Assembly: GCF_025061645.1 (NCBI RefSeq)
Contig: NZ_JANYMP010000007.1
Location: forward strand, 230,383 to 294,382
From: Umezawaea endophytica
Lineage (GTDB): Bacteria; Actinomycetota; Actinomycetes; Mycobacteriales; Pseudonocardiaceae
Direction of reading: 5' to 3'
DNA: 64,000 nucleotides
Part shown: piece after piece, positions 7,774 to 15,574 of the stretch
Numbering within the stretch: the first letter of the stretch is position 1
Layout: each line of letters starts with the position of its first letter
Position numbers and translations under genes: made by a program
Notes under the pieces: generated by a model
The model's input: only the letters and a program-made list of their open reading frames with translations
Told to the model about the DNA's origin: nothing
Database searches by the model: none

Positions 7774-8390
7774 GGACGGCGCTGGTCGTGATGGACCTCC
7801 AGAACGACTTCTGCACCGGCCCGGCCGCCGCGGCGGCCTACCGCGGTTCCCCCGAGACGCTGGAGACCGTGACGTCGAACGCCGCGCGGGCCGTCGACGC
7901 GGCGCGGGCGCACGGCACGGAGGTCGTGTTCGTCCGCTACCTCGGCGACGTCGTGCGGAGGGGTCCGCGCAGGCAGCGGGACCGGCGACCCAGGTGCCTG
8001 GAGGGCTCGTGGGGCGCCGAGTTCCACAAGGTCGCGCCCGCGCCGGGTGAGGCGGTCTTCACCAAGCGGGCGTGCTTCGACGCGTTCCTCGGTGACGGGT
8101 TCGAGGAGCACCTTGCCGAGCGGGACATCGGGCACCTGCTGTTCGCGGGGCTGTACACCGACGTGTGCGTCGACTCGACCGCGCGGACCGCGTTCCAGAA
8201 GGGTTTCCACGTCACGGTCCTGACGGACTGCACGACGAGCATGCACCTCCCGGACGAGGAGATCCTGCGATTCATGAGCGTGGTCTACGGCGCTCGCACC
8301 ACCACGCACGAAAAGCTGTTCACGGACGAGGAGGACAAGTGGTCGGCACCCAGCATCGGGATCCGGGCGTGGAGGACGGCGTCGGCTTGA
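7770..8390 (+). CDS. Cysteine hydrolase, isochorismatase fold
   Basis: 206 aa. The fold's catalytic triad is complete: Asp9 in VVMDLQNDF, Lys99 in FTKRACFDAF and Cys133 in GLYTDVCVDSTAR. Members hydrolyse isochorismate, nicotinamide, N-carbamoyl compounds or similar C-N/C-O bonds; the substrate is not readable here. The GTG start overlaps the stop of the 25-codon leader. The 3' end overlaps the following methyltransferase. It lies just upstream of the Zur-boxed operon and may belong to the same pathway, but a hairpin separates the two units. Confidence 0.85.
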   Translation: MRTALVVMDLQNDFCTGPAAAAAYRGSPETLETVTSNAARAVDAARAHGTEVVFVRYLGDVVRRGPRRQRDRRPRCLEGSWGAEFHKVAPAPGEAVFTKRACFDAFLGDGFEEHLAERDIGHLLFAGLYTDVCVDSTARTAFQKGFHVTVLTDCTTSMHLPDEEILRFMSVVYGARTTTHEKLFTDEEDKWSAPSIGIRAWRTASA

Positions 8391-9235
8391 CGGCGCTCAT
8401 GGTCGCGGCGGCGCGCGCGATCGAGACGCACCGGGGCGACAGCCTGGCGAGCGACCTCTACGCCGAGCACTTCGTCCGCGCGGCCAAGGCGTCCGCGGAC
8501 TGGCCCGTCCGCGAGTGGGAGGTGCCGGACGGCGACGCGAACCCGCTGTGGGGTCGGCTGGCCCGCTACTTCGGCCTGCGGACCAGGGTCCTGGACGACC
8601 ACCTGCTCCGGTCGACCCGCGCGGGCGCCCGCCAGGTGGTGCTGCTGGGGGCCGGTCTGGACGCGCGGGCGTTCCGGCTGGACTGGCCGCCCGGTCTCGT
8701 GCTGTTCGAGGTCGACCGGGAGGGCGTGCTGGACTTCAAGCAGGAGGTGCTCGACGGCCTGCACGCGACCCCGAAGCTGGTCCGCGAAGCCGTCGCGGTC
8801 GACCTGTGCGACGACTGGGCGGGCGCGCTGGTCGCGGCGGGCTTCTCCCCGACCCTGCCCACGGCGTGGCTGGTCGAGGGGGTGCTGCTGTTCCTGTCGA
8901 GCGCGGCGGAGGAGGGGTTGATCGACGCCGTGGACGGGCTGAGCGCGCCGGGCAGTTCGGTCGCGTTCGAGGTCAAGCTCGCCAGGGACCTGCCGGACAC
9001 CCAGGACGACCCGCTGTACTCCGCGGCGCGCGGCCAGGTCGGCTTCGACCTGCTGGCGCTGCTCGACGCCGAGCCGCGCCCGGACTCCTCCGGCGCGCTG
9101 GCGGAACGCGGCTGGTCCACTTCGGTGCACACGCCGTTCGACTTCACCCGCCACCACGGCCGCGGCCCGCTGCCCGAACCGGACGACCCGTTGGCGGGCA
9201 ACAGGTGGGTGTTCGCGGAGAAGCCCTCGCGCTAG
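8369..9235 (+). CDS. SAM-dependent methyltransferase of the leucine carboxyl methyltransferase-like (TIGR00027) type
   Basis: 288 aa. The N-terminus GVGLTALMVAAARAIETHR and the SAM-binding VVLLGAGLDARAFRLDWP are typical of this actinobacterial family, followed by VDLCDDW (~145) and AWLVEGVLLFL. Members methylate carboxylates or small metabolites. The start is uncertain. GTG 8369 keeps the conserved GVGLTAL stretch and overlaps the hydrolase by 22 nt. TTG 8387 has GGAGGA in front and would overlap by 4 nt. ATG 8399 would lose conserved residues. It ends before a hairpin and is probably co-transcribed with the hydrolase. Confidence 0.82.
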   Translation: MEDGVGLTALMVAAARAIETHRGDSLASDLYAEHFVRAAKASADWPVREWEVPDGDANPLWGRLARYFGLRTRVLDDHLLRSTRAGARQVVLLGAGLDARAFRLDWPPGLVLFEVDREGVLDFKQEVLDGLHATPKLVREAVAVDLCDDWAGALVAAGFSPTLPTAWLVEGVLLFLSSAAEEGLIDAVDGLSAPGSSVAFEVKLARDLPDTQDDPLYSAARGQVGFDLLALLDAEPRPDSSGALAERGWSTSVHTPFDFTRHHGRGPLPEPDDPLAGNRWVFAEKPSR

Positions 9236-9267
9236 CCGTCCAACACGGCCGAGCGCGGCGACAGGAG

Positions 9268-9303
9268 GACCCCGGCCGCGGCGCGGCGCGCACGGCCGGG
9301 GTC
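9268..9303. terminator. GC-rich hairpin, likely terminator
   Basis: Perfect 11-bp inverted repeat, GACCCCGGCCG and CGGCCGGGGTC, around a 14-base GC-rich loop, 32 bp after the methyltransferase stop. No T run follows. It separates the two-gene unit on the left from the Zur-boxed operon, which suggests the latter has its own promoter. Confidence 0.65.
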
Positions 9304-9370
9304 CGGTCACCGATCCATGCGTGATCAACACCGTGTGCCACATCACGCGGCAGGCCGCTCGCCAAATTAC

Positions 9371-9385
9371 TGACAATGATTACCA
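9371..9385. promoter_or_regulatory. Candidate Zur (zinc uptake regulator) box
   Basis: TGACAATGATTACCA matches the actinobacterial Zur consensus as I recall it, TGANAATGATTNTCA, at 12 of 13 fixed positions. It also sits in a conspicuously AT-rich island, centred 55 bp upstream of the GTG at 9433. This is where a repressor site controlling the following operon would lie. If so, the ATG at 9376 inside the box cannot be the translation start. Binding is inferred; no second box was seen in the window. Confidence 0.7.
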
Positions 9386-9432
9386 TTCCCCCGAGGCTGC
9401 CGACTGGCCCGCCGCCGGGAAAAGGGGAATGC

Positions 9433-10695
9433 GTGGCGCACCTGCTGATGATCGAGAGCTGGGTCGGCGCGATGAGCTCGCTGCTGCCCAGAGCCATCCG
9501 CGAGACCGGGCACCGCTTCACGTTCCTCACCCGCGACCTGCACCACTACCTGCGCTCGGCGCCGGGTGCGGGCCCGCACCCGCTGCTGGCGGCGGAGAAC
9601 GTGCTCACCGCCGAGACGAACGACGTGCCCGCGCTGCTGACCCACGTGGAGCGCCTGCACGAGGTGCTGCGCTTCGACGGCGTGATCACGTCCTGCGACT
9701 ACTACCTGTCGACGGTCGCCGCCGTCGCCGCGCACCTCGGCCTGCCGGGGCCCGATCCCCGTGCCGTGGACCGCGCCTACCGCAAGGACCTCACCAGGGC
9801 GGCGCTGCGGGACGCGGGCGTGCCCGGCCCGCGGTTCGAGCTGGCCGAGGGCTGGTCGGCGACCGCGAAGGCGGCGGCCGGGCTGGGCTATCCGCTGGTG
9901 GTGAAGCCGGTGGACCTGTGCGGCGGGATGCACGTCCGCAAGGTCGTCGACGAGGTCCAGCTCCGGGAGGCCTTCCTGGCGCTGGAGGCGTTCCCGGTCA
10001 ACGCGCGCGACCAGCCGCGCGTGCCGACGGTGCTGCTCGAAGAGCTGCTGACCGGCCCGGAGGTGAGCGTCGAGACGGTGACCGCCGACGGCGTGACACA
10101 CGTGGTCGGCGTGACGGACAAGAGCCTCGCGGGCGAGCCGTGGTTCGTCGAGAGCGGGCACATGTTCCCGGCCGACCTCACGACCGCCGACCGCGACGCG
10201 GCGGTGGGCACGGCCGTCGCGGCGATCGAGGCGCTCGGCCTGGACAGCGCGGTGGCGCACACCGAGGTCAAGCTGACCCCCGACGGCCCGAGGCTGATCG
10301 AGGTGAACCCGCGGCCTGCGGGCAACCAGATCACCGAGCTGATCCGCCGGGTGACGGGTGTCGACCTGCCCGCCGTGTTCGCCCAGCTCGCGGTGGGTGA
10401 AGCGCCGTCGCTGACGCCCGCGGGCACCGGCGTGAGCAGCGCCGCCATCTCGTTCCTGCTGCCCCCGCGCGCGGGACTCGTCGCGGGTGTCGACGGCGTG
10501 GACGCGCTCGACCGGGACCCCGGTGTCGTGGACTGGTCGGTCAAGCCTCCAGGCCACCGCGCGGGCGACCCCACCAGCAACAACACCTACCTCGGCCACG
10601 TGGTGGTCACCGACGTCGACGGCACGGGCGCGCGGGCCAAGGCCGAACGGGCGGTCGCCGGGCTGACCGTGCGGTACGCGGAGGAGCCCGCGTGA
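9433..10695 (+). CDS. ATP-grasp ligase (amino-acid ligase-like), first gene of the Zur-boxed operon
   Basis: 420 aa from GTG 9433, chosen because AAAGGGGA lies ~4 nt upstream; the in-frame ATG at 9376 has no ribosome site and lies in the Zur box. N-terminal Rossmann-like domain, then the ATP-grasp core: YPLVVKPVDLCGG (nucleotide loop, with the Lys that contacts ATP), VLLEELLTGPEVSVE, and the Mg-binding EVNPRPAGNQI near residue 295. Such enzymes join a carboxylate to an amine through an acyl phosphate. With the PLP and epimerase genes downstream, an amide bond between amino-acid units is the likely chemistry. First of eleven genes joined by 4-nt overlaps. Confidence 0.85.
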   Translation: MAHLLMIESWVGAMSSLLPRAIRETGHRFTFLTRDLHHYLRSAPGAGPHPLLAAENVLTAETNDVPALLTHVERLHEVLRFDGVITSCDYYLSTVAAVAAHLGLPGPDPRAVDRAYRKDLTRAALRDAGVPGPRFELAEGWSATAKAAAGLGYPLVVKPVDLCGGMHVRKVVDEVQLREAFLALEAFPVNARDQPRVPTVLLEELLTGPEVSVETVTADGVTHVVGVTDKSLAGEPWFVESGHMFPADLTTADRDAAVGTAVAAIEALGLDSAVAHTEVKLTPDGPRLIEVNPRPAGNQITELIRRVTGVDLPAVFAQLAVGEAPSLTPAGTGVSSAAISFLLPPRAGLVAGVDGVDALDRDPGVVDWSVKPPGHRAGDPTSNNTYLGHVVVTDVDGTGARAKAERAVAGLTVRYAEEPA

Positions 10696-11525
10696 GCGTG
10701 CGGTCGACCCACCAGCCCGTCCCGTCCGTCGCCGACCTGGTCGCGCTGGTCCGCGCCGGAGCGCTCGGCCCGGACCCTGCGTCCACCACCGTGAGCGTCG
10801 GTTTCACCACCAGCCAGGGCGCGCGGCACGCGTCCAGGGGCCGGTCGTACCGCAACACCGTGGTGAGCCTGCGGATCGACCAGGCCGTCGGGTCGTGCGC
10901 GGTCGAGCCGGGCGACCTCACCGACGCCGACGTGCACGACTGCGTCGGCGCGACCGCCGCGGACCTGCTCGACCACCCCAGCCGGGCCATCCGGACCGCC
11001 GCGCTGGACGCGTACCTGATGAGCGCGCACCCGCACGAGCGGTCCGGCGCGCGGCAGGTCGTCGTGGGCGCGGGCTCGTCGCTGGAGAAGTCCCTTGCCC
11101 GCGCGTCGGCCGTGGTCGACCTCCTCGAAGCCGCACCCGGCCACCGCGTCCTCGTCGTCGGGGTGGTGAACTCGCTGCTGCACCACCTGCGCGCCCGCGG
11201 TCTGCGGTACGTGCCGTGTGACCTCAAGGGCGGCCGGACCGAGTGGGACGAGCCCGTCGTCACGGACGCGCTCGACGCGGTGGAGCACTGCGACCTCGTG
11301 CTCGTGTCCGGCATGGCCGTGGGCAACGGCAGCTTCGAACCGCTGCTGCGCAAGGCTTCCCTCGCCGAACGGCCGGTCGTCGCGTTCGCCCAGACGGCCA
11401 GCGCCGTGCTGCCGTGGTTCATCGGCGCGGGCGTGACCGCCGTGTCCGCCGAGCCGTTCCCGTTCTTCTGGCTCGACGGCGGCCCGACGACCATCTACCA
11501 GTACCAGCGGGAGCGCGCGTCGTGA
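10692..11525 (+). CDS. DUF364 Rossmann-like protein (putative heavy-metal chelation family)
   Basis: 277 aa. The C-terminal half has the DUF364 pattern: HRVLVVGVVNSLLHHLR (~155-171), then CDLVLVSGMAVGNGSFEPLL and RPVVAFAQTASAVLPWF. Pfam names the family putative heavy-metal chelation, but its reaction is not established. The N-terminal half matches the fold's enolase-N-like domain, with GFTTSQGARHASRGRSYRN. The GTG start overlaps the ligase stop as GTGA. Its place between an ATP-grasp ligase and a PLP enzyme in a Zur-boxed operon supports a metallophore-related role, either biosynthetic or metal handling. Confidence 0.8.
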   Translation: MSVRSTHQPVPSVADLVALVRAGALGPDPASTTVSVGFTTSQGARHASRGRSYRNTVVSLRIDQAVGSCAVEPGDLTDADVHDCVGATAADLLDHPSRAIRTAALDAYLMSAHPHERSGARQVVVGAGSSLEKSLARASAVVDLLEAAPGHRVLVVGVVNSLLHHLRARGLRYVPCDLKGGRTEWDEPVVTDALDAVEHCDLVLVSGMAVGNGSFEPLLRKASLAERPVVAFAQTASAVLPWFIGAGVTAVSAEPFPFFWLDGGPTTIYQYQRERAS

Positions 11526-12583
11526 CACCACGCCGGAACACCCACCTGCTCGACCTGCTCGGAAAGACCCCGGTCGTCCGGATCGACACGCCGCTCCCCC
11601 ACCGGCACAGCGGTTTCTGGGCGAAGCTCGAAGGGCTGAGCGCGGGCGGCATGAAGGCCAGGCCCGCCGTCGCGATGCTGCTGGCGGCCCGCGACCGGGG
11701 CGAACTGCGGCCGGGCGCCGTGGTCGTGGAGTCGACCAGCGGCACCTTCGGCATCGGACTCGCGTTCGCCTGCCAGGTCCTCGGCCACCCCGTGGTGCTG
11801 GTGGTGGACGACGAGCTGGAGCCGTCGATGCGAGCCATGCTGCGCGCCCACGGCGCCCGGCTGGAGGTCGTCGACCGCCCGCACGAGACCGGCGGCTGGC
11901 AGCGGGCCCGGCTCGACCGCCTGCGGTCGGTGCTCGACGACCTGCCCGGCGCCTACTGGCCGGACCAGTACAACAACCCCGACAACCCCAGCGGGTACAC
12001 CGGTCTGGCCAGGGAACTGGCCGAGCAACTCGACCGCGTCGACGTCCTGGTGTGCAGCGTGGGCACCGGCGGCCACAGCGCGGGCGTGATCTCGGCGCTG
12101 CGCCGCTACTGGCCGCGCGTCCGGCTCGTCGGCGTGGACGCGGTGGGGTCGACCATCTTCGGCCAGCCCGCGCGGTCACGGGTGATGCGCGGGCTGGGCA
12201 GCAGCATCTACCCGCGCAACGTGGCCTACTCCGAGTTCGACGAGGTGCACTGGCTCGGACCGGTCGAGGTCGTGGACGCGTGCAGGCGGCTGGCCAGGGA
12301 CTGCTTCGTCTCGGGCGGCTGGAGCACCGGCGCGGTGGCGCTGGTAGCCGCGTGGGTGGCGCGGGTCGAGACCGGCGCGAGCGTGGTGACGATCTTCCCG
12401 GACGGCCCGCACCGGTACCTCGGCACGATCTTCGACGACGACTTCTGCGCCGAGCGCGGCCTGCTGGGCACCGCGGCCGACCGGCCGATGGAGATCGGCC
12501 ACGCCGAGGCCGTCGAGGTCGGCGGCTGGGCGCGCTGCCGGTCCGTGGTCGACCCGCGGCTGGCCGTGGGTGTGTCCGCGTGA
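11522..12583 (+). CDS. PLP-dependent cysteine-synthase-like enzyme
   Basis: 353 aa, fold type II. Lys45 in AGGMKARPA occupies the PLP Schiff-base position, STSGTFGIGLA is the substrate-binding loop (TSGNTG in cysteine synthases), and VGTGGHSAGV is the phosphate loop. Relatives perform beta-replacement on serine or O-substituted serines; some (SbnA, the EDDS pathway enzymes) make diaminopropionate-type building blocks for metallophores. The N-terminus LLDLLGKTPVVRI fits the family. Start GTG overlaps the DUF364 stop. Likely role here is to make a non-standard diamino acid or amino-linked diacid; the exact product is not readable. Confidence 0.85.
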   Translation: MTPRRNTHLLDLLGKTPVVRIDTPLPHRHSGFWAKLEGLSAGGMKARPAVAMLLAARDRGELRPGAVVVESTSGTFGIGLAFACQVLGHPVVLVVDDELEPSMRAMLRAHGARLEVVDRPHETGGWQRARLDRLRSVLDDLPGAYWPDQYNNPDNPSGYTGLARELAEQLDRVDVLVCSVGTGGHSAGVISALRRYWPRVRLVGVDAVGSTIFGQPARSRVMRGLGSSIYPRNVAYSEFDEVHWLGPVEVVDACRRLARDCFVSGGWSTGAVALVAAWVARVETGASVVTIFPDGPHRYLGTIFDDDFCAERGLLGTAADRPMEIGHAEAVEVGGWARCRSVVDPRLAVGVSA

Positions 12584-13599
12584 AGCTGGGGTGGACGGTG
12601 CGGGGCCTCACCCTGCGGACGCCCCTGCGCATCTCGCGCTCGGTGATGGCCCGGCGGGACGCGGTCCAGGTGGTCGTGGAGCACGACGGCCTGCGCGGTC
12701 ACGGCGAGGTGGTGACGAGCGTCTTCCACGACCTGGACCTCGACGGGATCCTCTTGTCCCTCAACGACTTCCGGGCGCTGGCGGTCGAGTACTCCGCACC
12801 GGGGGCGCTGCTCGCCGACCTGCCGGGGCTCGACCACCCGCCCGGCGTGCTGGCGGCCGTCGACGCCGCCCTGCACGACGTCATCGGCCGGGAGCGCGGG
12901 GTGCCCGTGCACGCGCTGGCCGGGGTTCCACTGTGGACCGACGCGCCGACGGCGTACACCATCGGCATCACCGACCCCGAGGACGCCGCCCTCCAGGCGA
13001 AAGCGCTGGCGGCCAAGGGCTTCACCCTGCTCAAGGTCAAGCTCGGCACGGAGCACGACGTCACCGCCGTGACCGCCGTCCACGCCGCCGCGCCGGGGAC
13101 GAGGCTGCTGCTCGACCCCAACGGCGGCTGGACGCCGGAGCACACCGTGCGGGTCGTCGAGCTGCTCACCGCCGCCGGTGTGGTGGTGGACGCGCTCGAA
13201 CAGCCCATCGCACCCGGTAACCCGGCCGGACTGGCGTGGGTGCGCGACCGGTGCGCCGTCCCGCTGATCGCCGACGAGGACGCGGCGACCGCGGCCGACG
13301 TGCGCGCGCTGGCCGGGCTCGTCGACGGCGTGAACGTGAAACTGGCCAAGTGCGGCGGGATCGGGCCCGCGTTGGAGATCATCTCCGCCGCTCGCGAGAC
13401 CGGTGTGGACGTGATGCTGGGCTGCCTGGTCGCCAGTTCGCTCGGCATCGCGCCCGCCGCGCACCTGTCCGGGCACGCCCGGTGGGTCGACCTGGACGGC
13501 CACCTCCTGCTCGCGGACGACCCGTGGACGGGCCTCGGTGGCGAGGACGGCGTCCTGCGCCTGTCCGGCGCTCCCGGCCTCGGTGTGGCGCCGCGGTGA
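12580..13599 (+). CDS. Enolase-superfamily racemase/epimerase, dipeptide-epimerase-like
   Basis: 339 aa. The muconate-lactonizing subgroup residues are all present: catalytic K-x-K (Lys152/Lys154 in LLKVKLG), metal ligands Asp179 (LLLDPNGGW), Glu207 (DALEQP) and Asp232 (LIADED), and the second catalytic lysine Lys257 (LAKCGG). This set matches 1,1-proton-transfer enzymes such as L-Ala-D/L-Glu epimerase. The C-terminal stretch GCLVASSLG differs slightly from the usual dipeptide-epimerase pattern, so the substrate may be unusual. GTG start overlaps the previous stop. Next to an ATP-grasp ligase, it would invert a stereocentre in the ligated product. Confidence 0.85.
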   Translation: MKLGWTVRGLTLRTPLRISRSVMARRDAVQVVVEHDGLRGHGEVVTSVFHDLDLDGILLSLNDFRALAVEYSAPGALLADLPGLDHPPGVLAAVDAALHDVIGRERGVPVHALAGVPLWTDAPTAYTIGITDPEDAALQAKALAAKGFTLLKVKLGTEHDVTAVTAVHAAAPGTRLLLDPNGGWTPEHTVRVVELLTAAGVVVDALEQPIAPGNPAGLAWVRDRCAVPLIADEDAATAADVRALAGLVDGVNVKLAKCGGIGPALEIISAARETGVDVMLGCLVASSLGIAPAAHLSGHARWVDLDGHLLLADDPWTGLGGEDGVLRLSGAPGLGVAPR

Positions 13600-14789
13600 C
13601 CACGCTGCGCTCGGTGCGGCGGTTCCCGCTGCCCGTCCGGCTGCTGCTGGTCAACCAGTTCGGCGTGAACACCGGCTTCTACCTGCTGATCCCCTACCTG
13701 GCCACGTACCTGGGCGGCGGTCTCGGCCTGTCCGCGGCGACGATCGGCGTGGTGCTGGGGGTGCGCACGCTCAGCCAGCAGGGGCTGTTCCTGGTCGGCG
13801 GCACGGCGGCGGACCGGCTCGGGCCGCGACGGGTGATCATCGTCGGCTGCGCGCTGCGGGCGGTCGGGTTCGGGCTGTTCGCGGTGGGCGAGTCGGTGGC
13901 CGTGCTGCTCGCCGCATCAGTCCTCAGTGGACTCGCGGGGGCGTTGTTCAACCCGGCCGTGCGCGCGTACATCGCCGTGGAGGCGCGGGAAGCCGACCGG
14001 GCCGAGGCCTTCGCGCTGTTCGCCGTCTTCGGCCAGGCCGGGGCGCTGGCCGGACCGGTGCTCGGCAGCGCCCTGCTGCTGTGGGACTTCCGCGTCGCGG
14101 CGCTGGTGGCCGCCGGGATCTTCCTGGTGCTGACCGTCGCGCAGGCCGCCGTGCTGCCCTCCCGGCCGGTGCCCGCGCGACGCGGCACCGTGCTCGGCGA
14201 CTGGCGGGAGTGCCTGGCGAACCGGCGGTTCGTCGCGTTCACGCTCGCGCTGACCGGCATGTTCGCCCTCCAGAACCAGCTCTACCTGGTGCTGCCGCTG
14301 CAAGCCCAGCGCGCCACCGGGTCCGCGAGCGTCGTCGCGCTGATCTTCCTGGTGTCGACGGTCGCCACGCTCGGCCTCCAGGTGCGGATCACCCGCGCGC
14401 TGTCGGCCCGGCGGGCGCGGGGTCCGGCCATCGCGCTCGGGTTGGCGGTCATGGGATCGGGGTTCGTCGCGACGGCCGTGGCCGACGGCGTCGTGCCGGT
14501 GCTGATCGCGACGTTCCTGCTGTCCGTCGGCGTGATGATCGCCCAGCCGTTCGTCTACGAGCTGGTCCCCGGCTTCGGCCGCGACGAGCTGGCGGGCACG
14601 TACTTCGGCATGTTCTACCTCGCCTCCGGTGTGGTGGCGGCGCTCGCGAACGCGGCGATCGGCTGGACCATCGGCGCGGCCGGGTGGCTGACGTCGCCGC
14701 TGTGCGTGGCGATCGGCCTCGTCTGCGCCGCCGGTGTCGCGTGGCTGCACCGCCGTGGAGCACTCACCCGACCGGAGGTCGCGCGATGA
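13596..14789 (+). CDS. MFS transporter, probable exporter of the pathway product
   Basis: 397 aa with about 12 membrane segments. The loop after helix 2 has GGTAADRLGPRRVIIVG, the standard MFS G-x-x-x-D-R-x-G-R-R/K motif. GTG start overlaps the epimerase stop. Metallophore loci such as the staphylopine locus carry one MFS exporter (CntE) beside the ABC importer, and this operon has the same pairing. Export of the product is therefore inferred; sequence alone does not show substrate or direction. The same frame is open upstream to 13236, but that part overlaps the epimerase and is random-looking. Confidence 0.85.
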   Translation: MTTLRSVRRFPLPVRLLLVNQFGVNTGFYLLIPYLATYLGGGLGLSAATIGVVLGVRTLSQQGLFLVGGTAADRLGPRRVIIVGCALRAVGFGLFAVGESVAVLLAASVLSGLAGALFNPAVRAYIAVEAREADRAEAFALFAVFGQAGALAGPVLGSALLLWDFRVAALVAAGIFLVLTVAQAAVLPSRPVPARRGTVLGDWRECLANRRFVAFTLALTGMFALQNQLYLVLPLQAQRATGSASVVALIFLVSTVATLGLQVRITRALSARRARGPAIALGLAVMGSGFVATAVADGVVPVLIATFLLSVGVMIAQPFVYELVPGFGRDELAGTYFGMFYLASGVVAALANAAIGWTIGAAGWLTSPLCVAIGLVCAAGVAWLHRRGALTRPEVAR

Positions 14790-15574
14790 CCAACCTGCTC
14801 ACGGACAACCCCGAGCTGTACGAGCACCAGTTCCCCGACCCCGACCACGTGGCCGCGCGGTTCGTCCACGACCTGGTGGCCCGCTTCGGCGGTGGCCGGG
14901 CCCTGCTCGACGTCGGCTGCGGCACGGGCCGCGACGCCGGGTACCTGGCGCGCGCGGGGTACCGGGTCACCGGGCTGGACAGCTCGGAGCGGATGGTCGG
15001 GCACGCACGGGAACACCACCCGGACGCGGAGTTCGTGCTCGGCGACATGCGGACGTTCGCGCTGGGGCGGCGGTTCGACGTGCTCACCTGCCTGGACAGC
15101 GCCCTGCTCTACAACCACACCAACGCCGACCTCGACGCGTTCCTGACCCGCTGCCGCGAGCACCTGGTGCCCGGCGGGCTGCTCGTCGCCGAGATGCGCA
15201 ACGGCGCGTTCTTCCTGGGCAGCACCGAACTGCTCGACGGCGTCCGCACCAGGACCGTCACCTGGCGGGACGTGCCGTACACCTCGCACACCGAGCTGTG
15301 GATCGACCACGCCGACCAGCTCCTGCGCCGCCGTCGCGCCTGGGAGTGGCCCGGCCAGGACGAGCCGCTGGTGCAGCGCTCGGCGTGGCGGCTGCTGTTC
15401 CCCCAGGAGCTGCGGCACCTGCTCGGCCTCGCCGGGTTCGAGGTGCTGGCCCTGTTCGACCGCCCCGGCCCGCGCACCGACGAGCCGTGGACACCCGACG
15501 CCGATCTGATCACCACCCTGTCCGGGGACCGCCTGCACGTCGTGGCGCGCCTCACCGAAAGGACCCACCAGTGA
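14786..15574 (+). CDS. Class I SAM-dependent methyltransferase
   Basis: 262 aa. Motif I is ALLDVGCGTGRDAGYLA (~38-54), followed by VTGLDSSERMV, FVLGDMRTF and the post-motif region FDVLTCLDSALLYNHT, a standard Rossmann methyltransferase of the small-molecule type. The ATG at 14786 has GGAGG about 9 nt upstream and overlaps the MFS stop as ATGA. Likely N- or O-methylates an intermediate of the pathway, or tailors the final ligand. It is distinct from the carboxyl-methyltransferase-like gene at 8369. Confidence 0.85.
   Translation: MTNLLTDNPELYEHQFPDPDHVAARFVHDLVARFGGGRALLDVGCGTGRDAGYLARAGYRVTGLDSSERMVGHAREHHPDAEFVLGDMRTFALGRRFDVLTCLDSALLYNHTNADLDAFLTRCREHLVPGGLLVAEMRNGAFFLGSTELLDGVRTRTVTWRDVPYTSHTELWIDHADQLLRRRRAWEWPGQDEPLVQRSAWRLLFPQELRHLLGLAGFEVLALFDRPGPRTDEPWTPDADLITTLSGDRLHVVARLTERTHQ

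Noticed and set aside
9376-9432. ATG at 9376 as start of the ATP-grasp gene
   Set aside because: No ribosome site, lies inside the Zur-like box, and adds residues without family resemblance; GTG 9433 is better.
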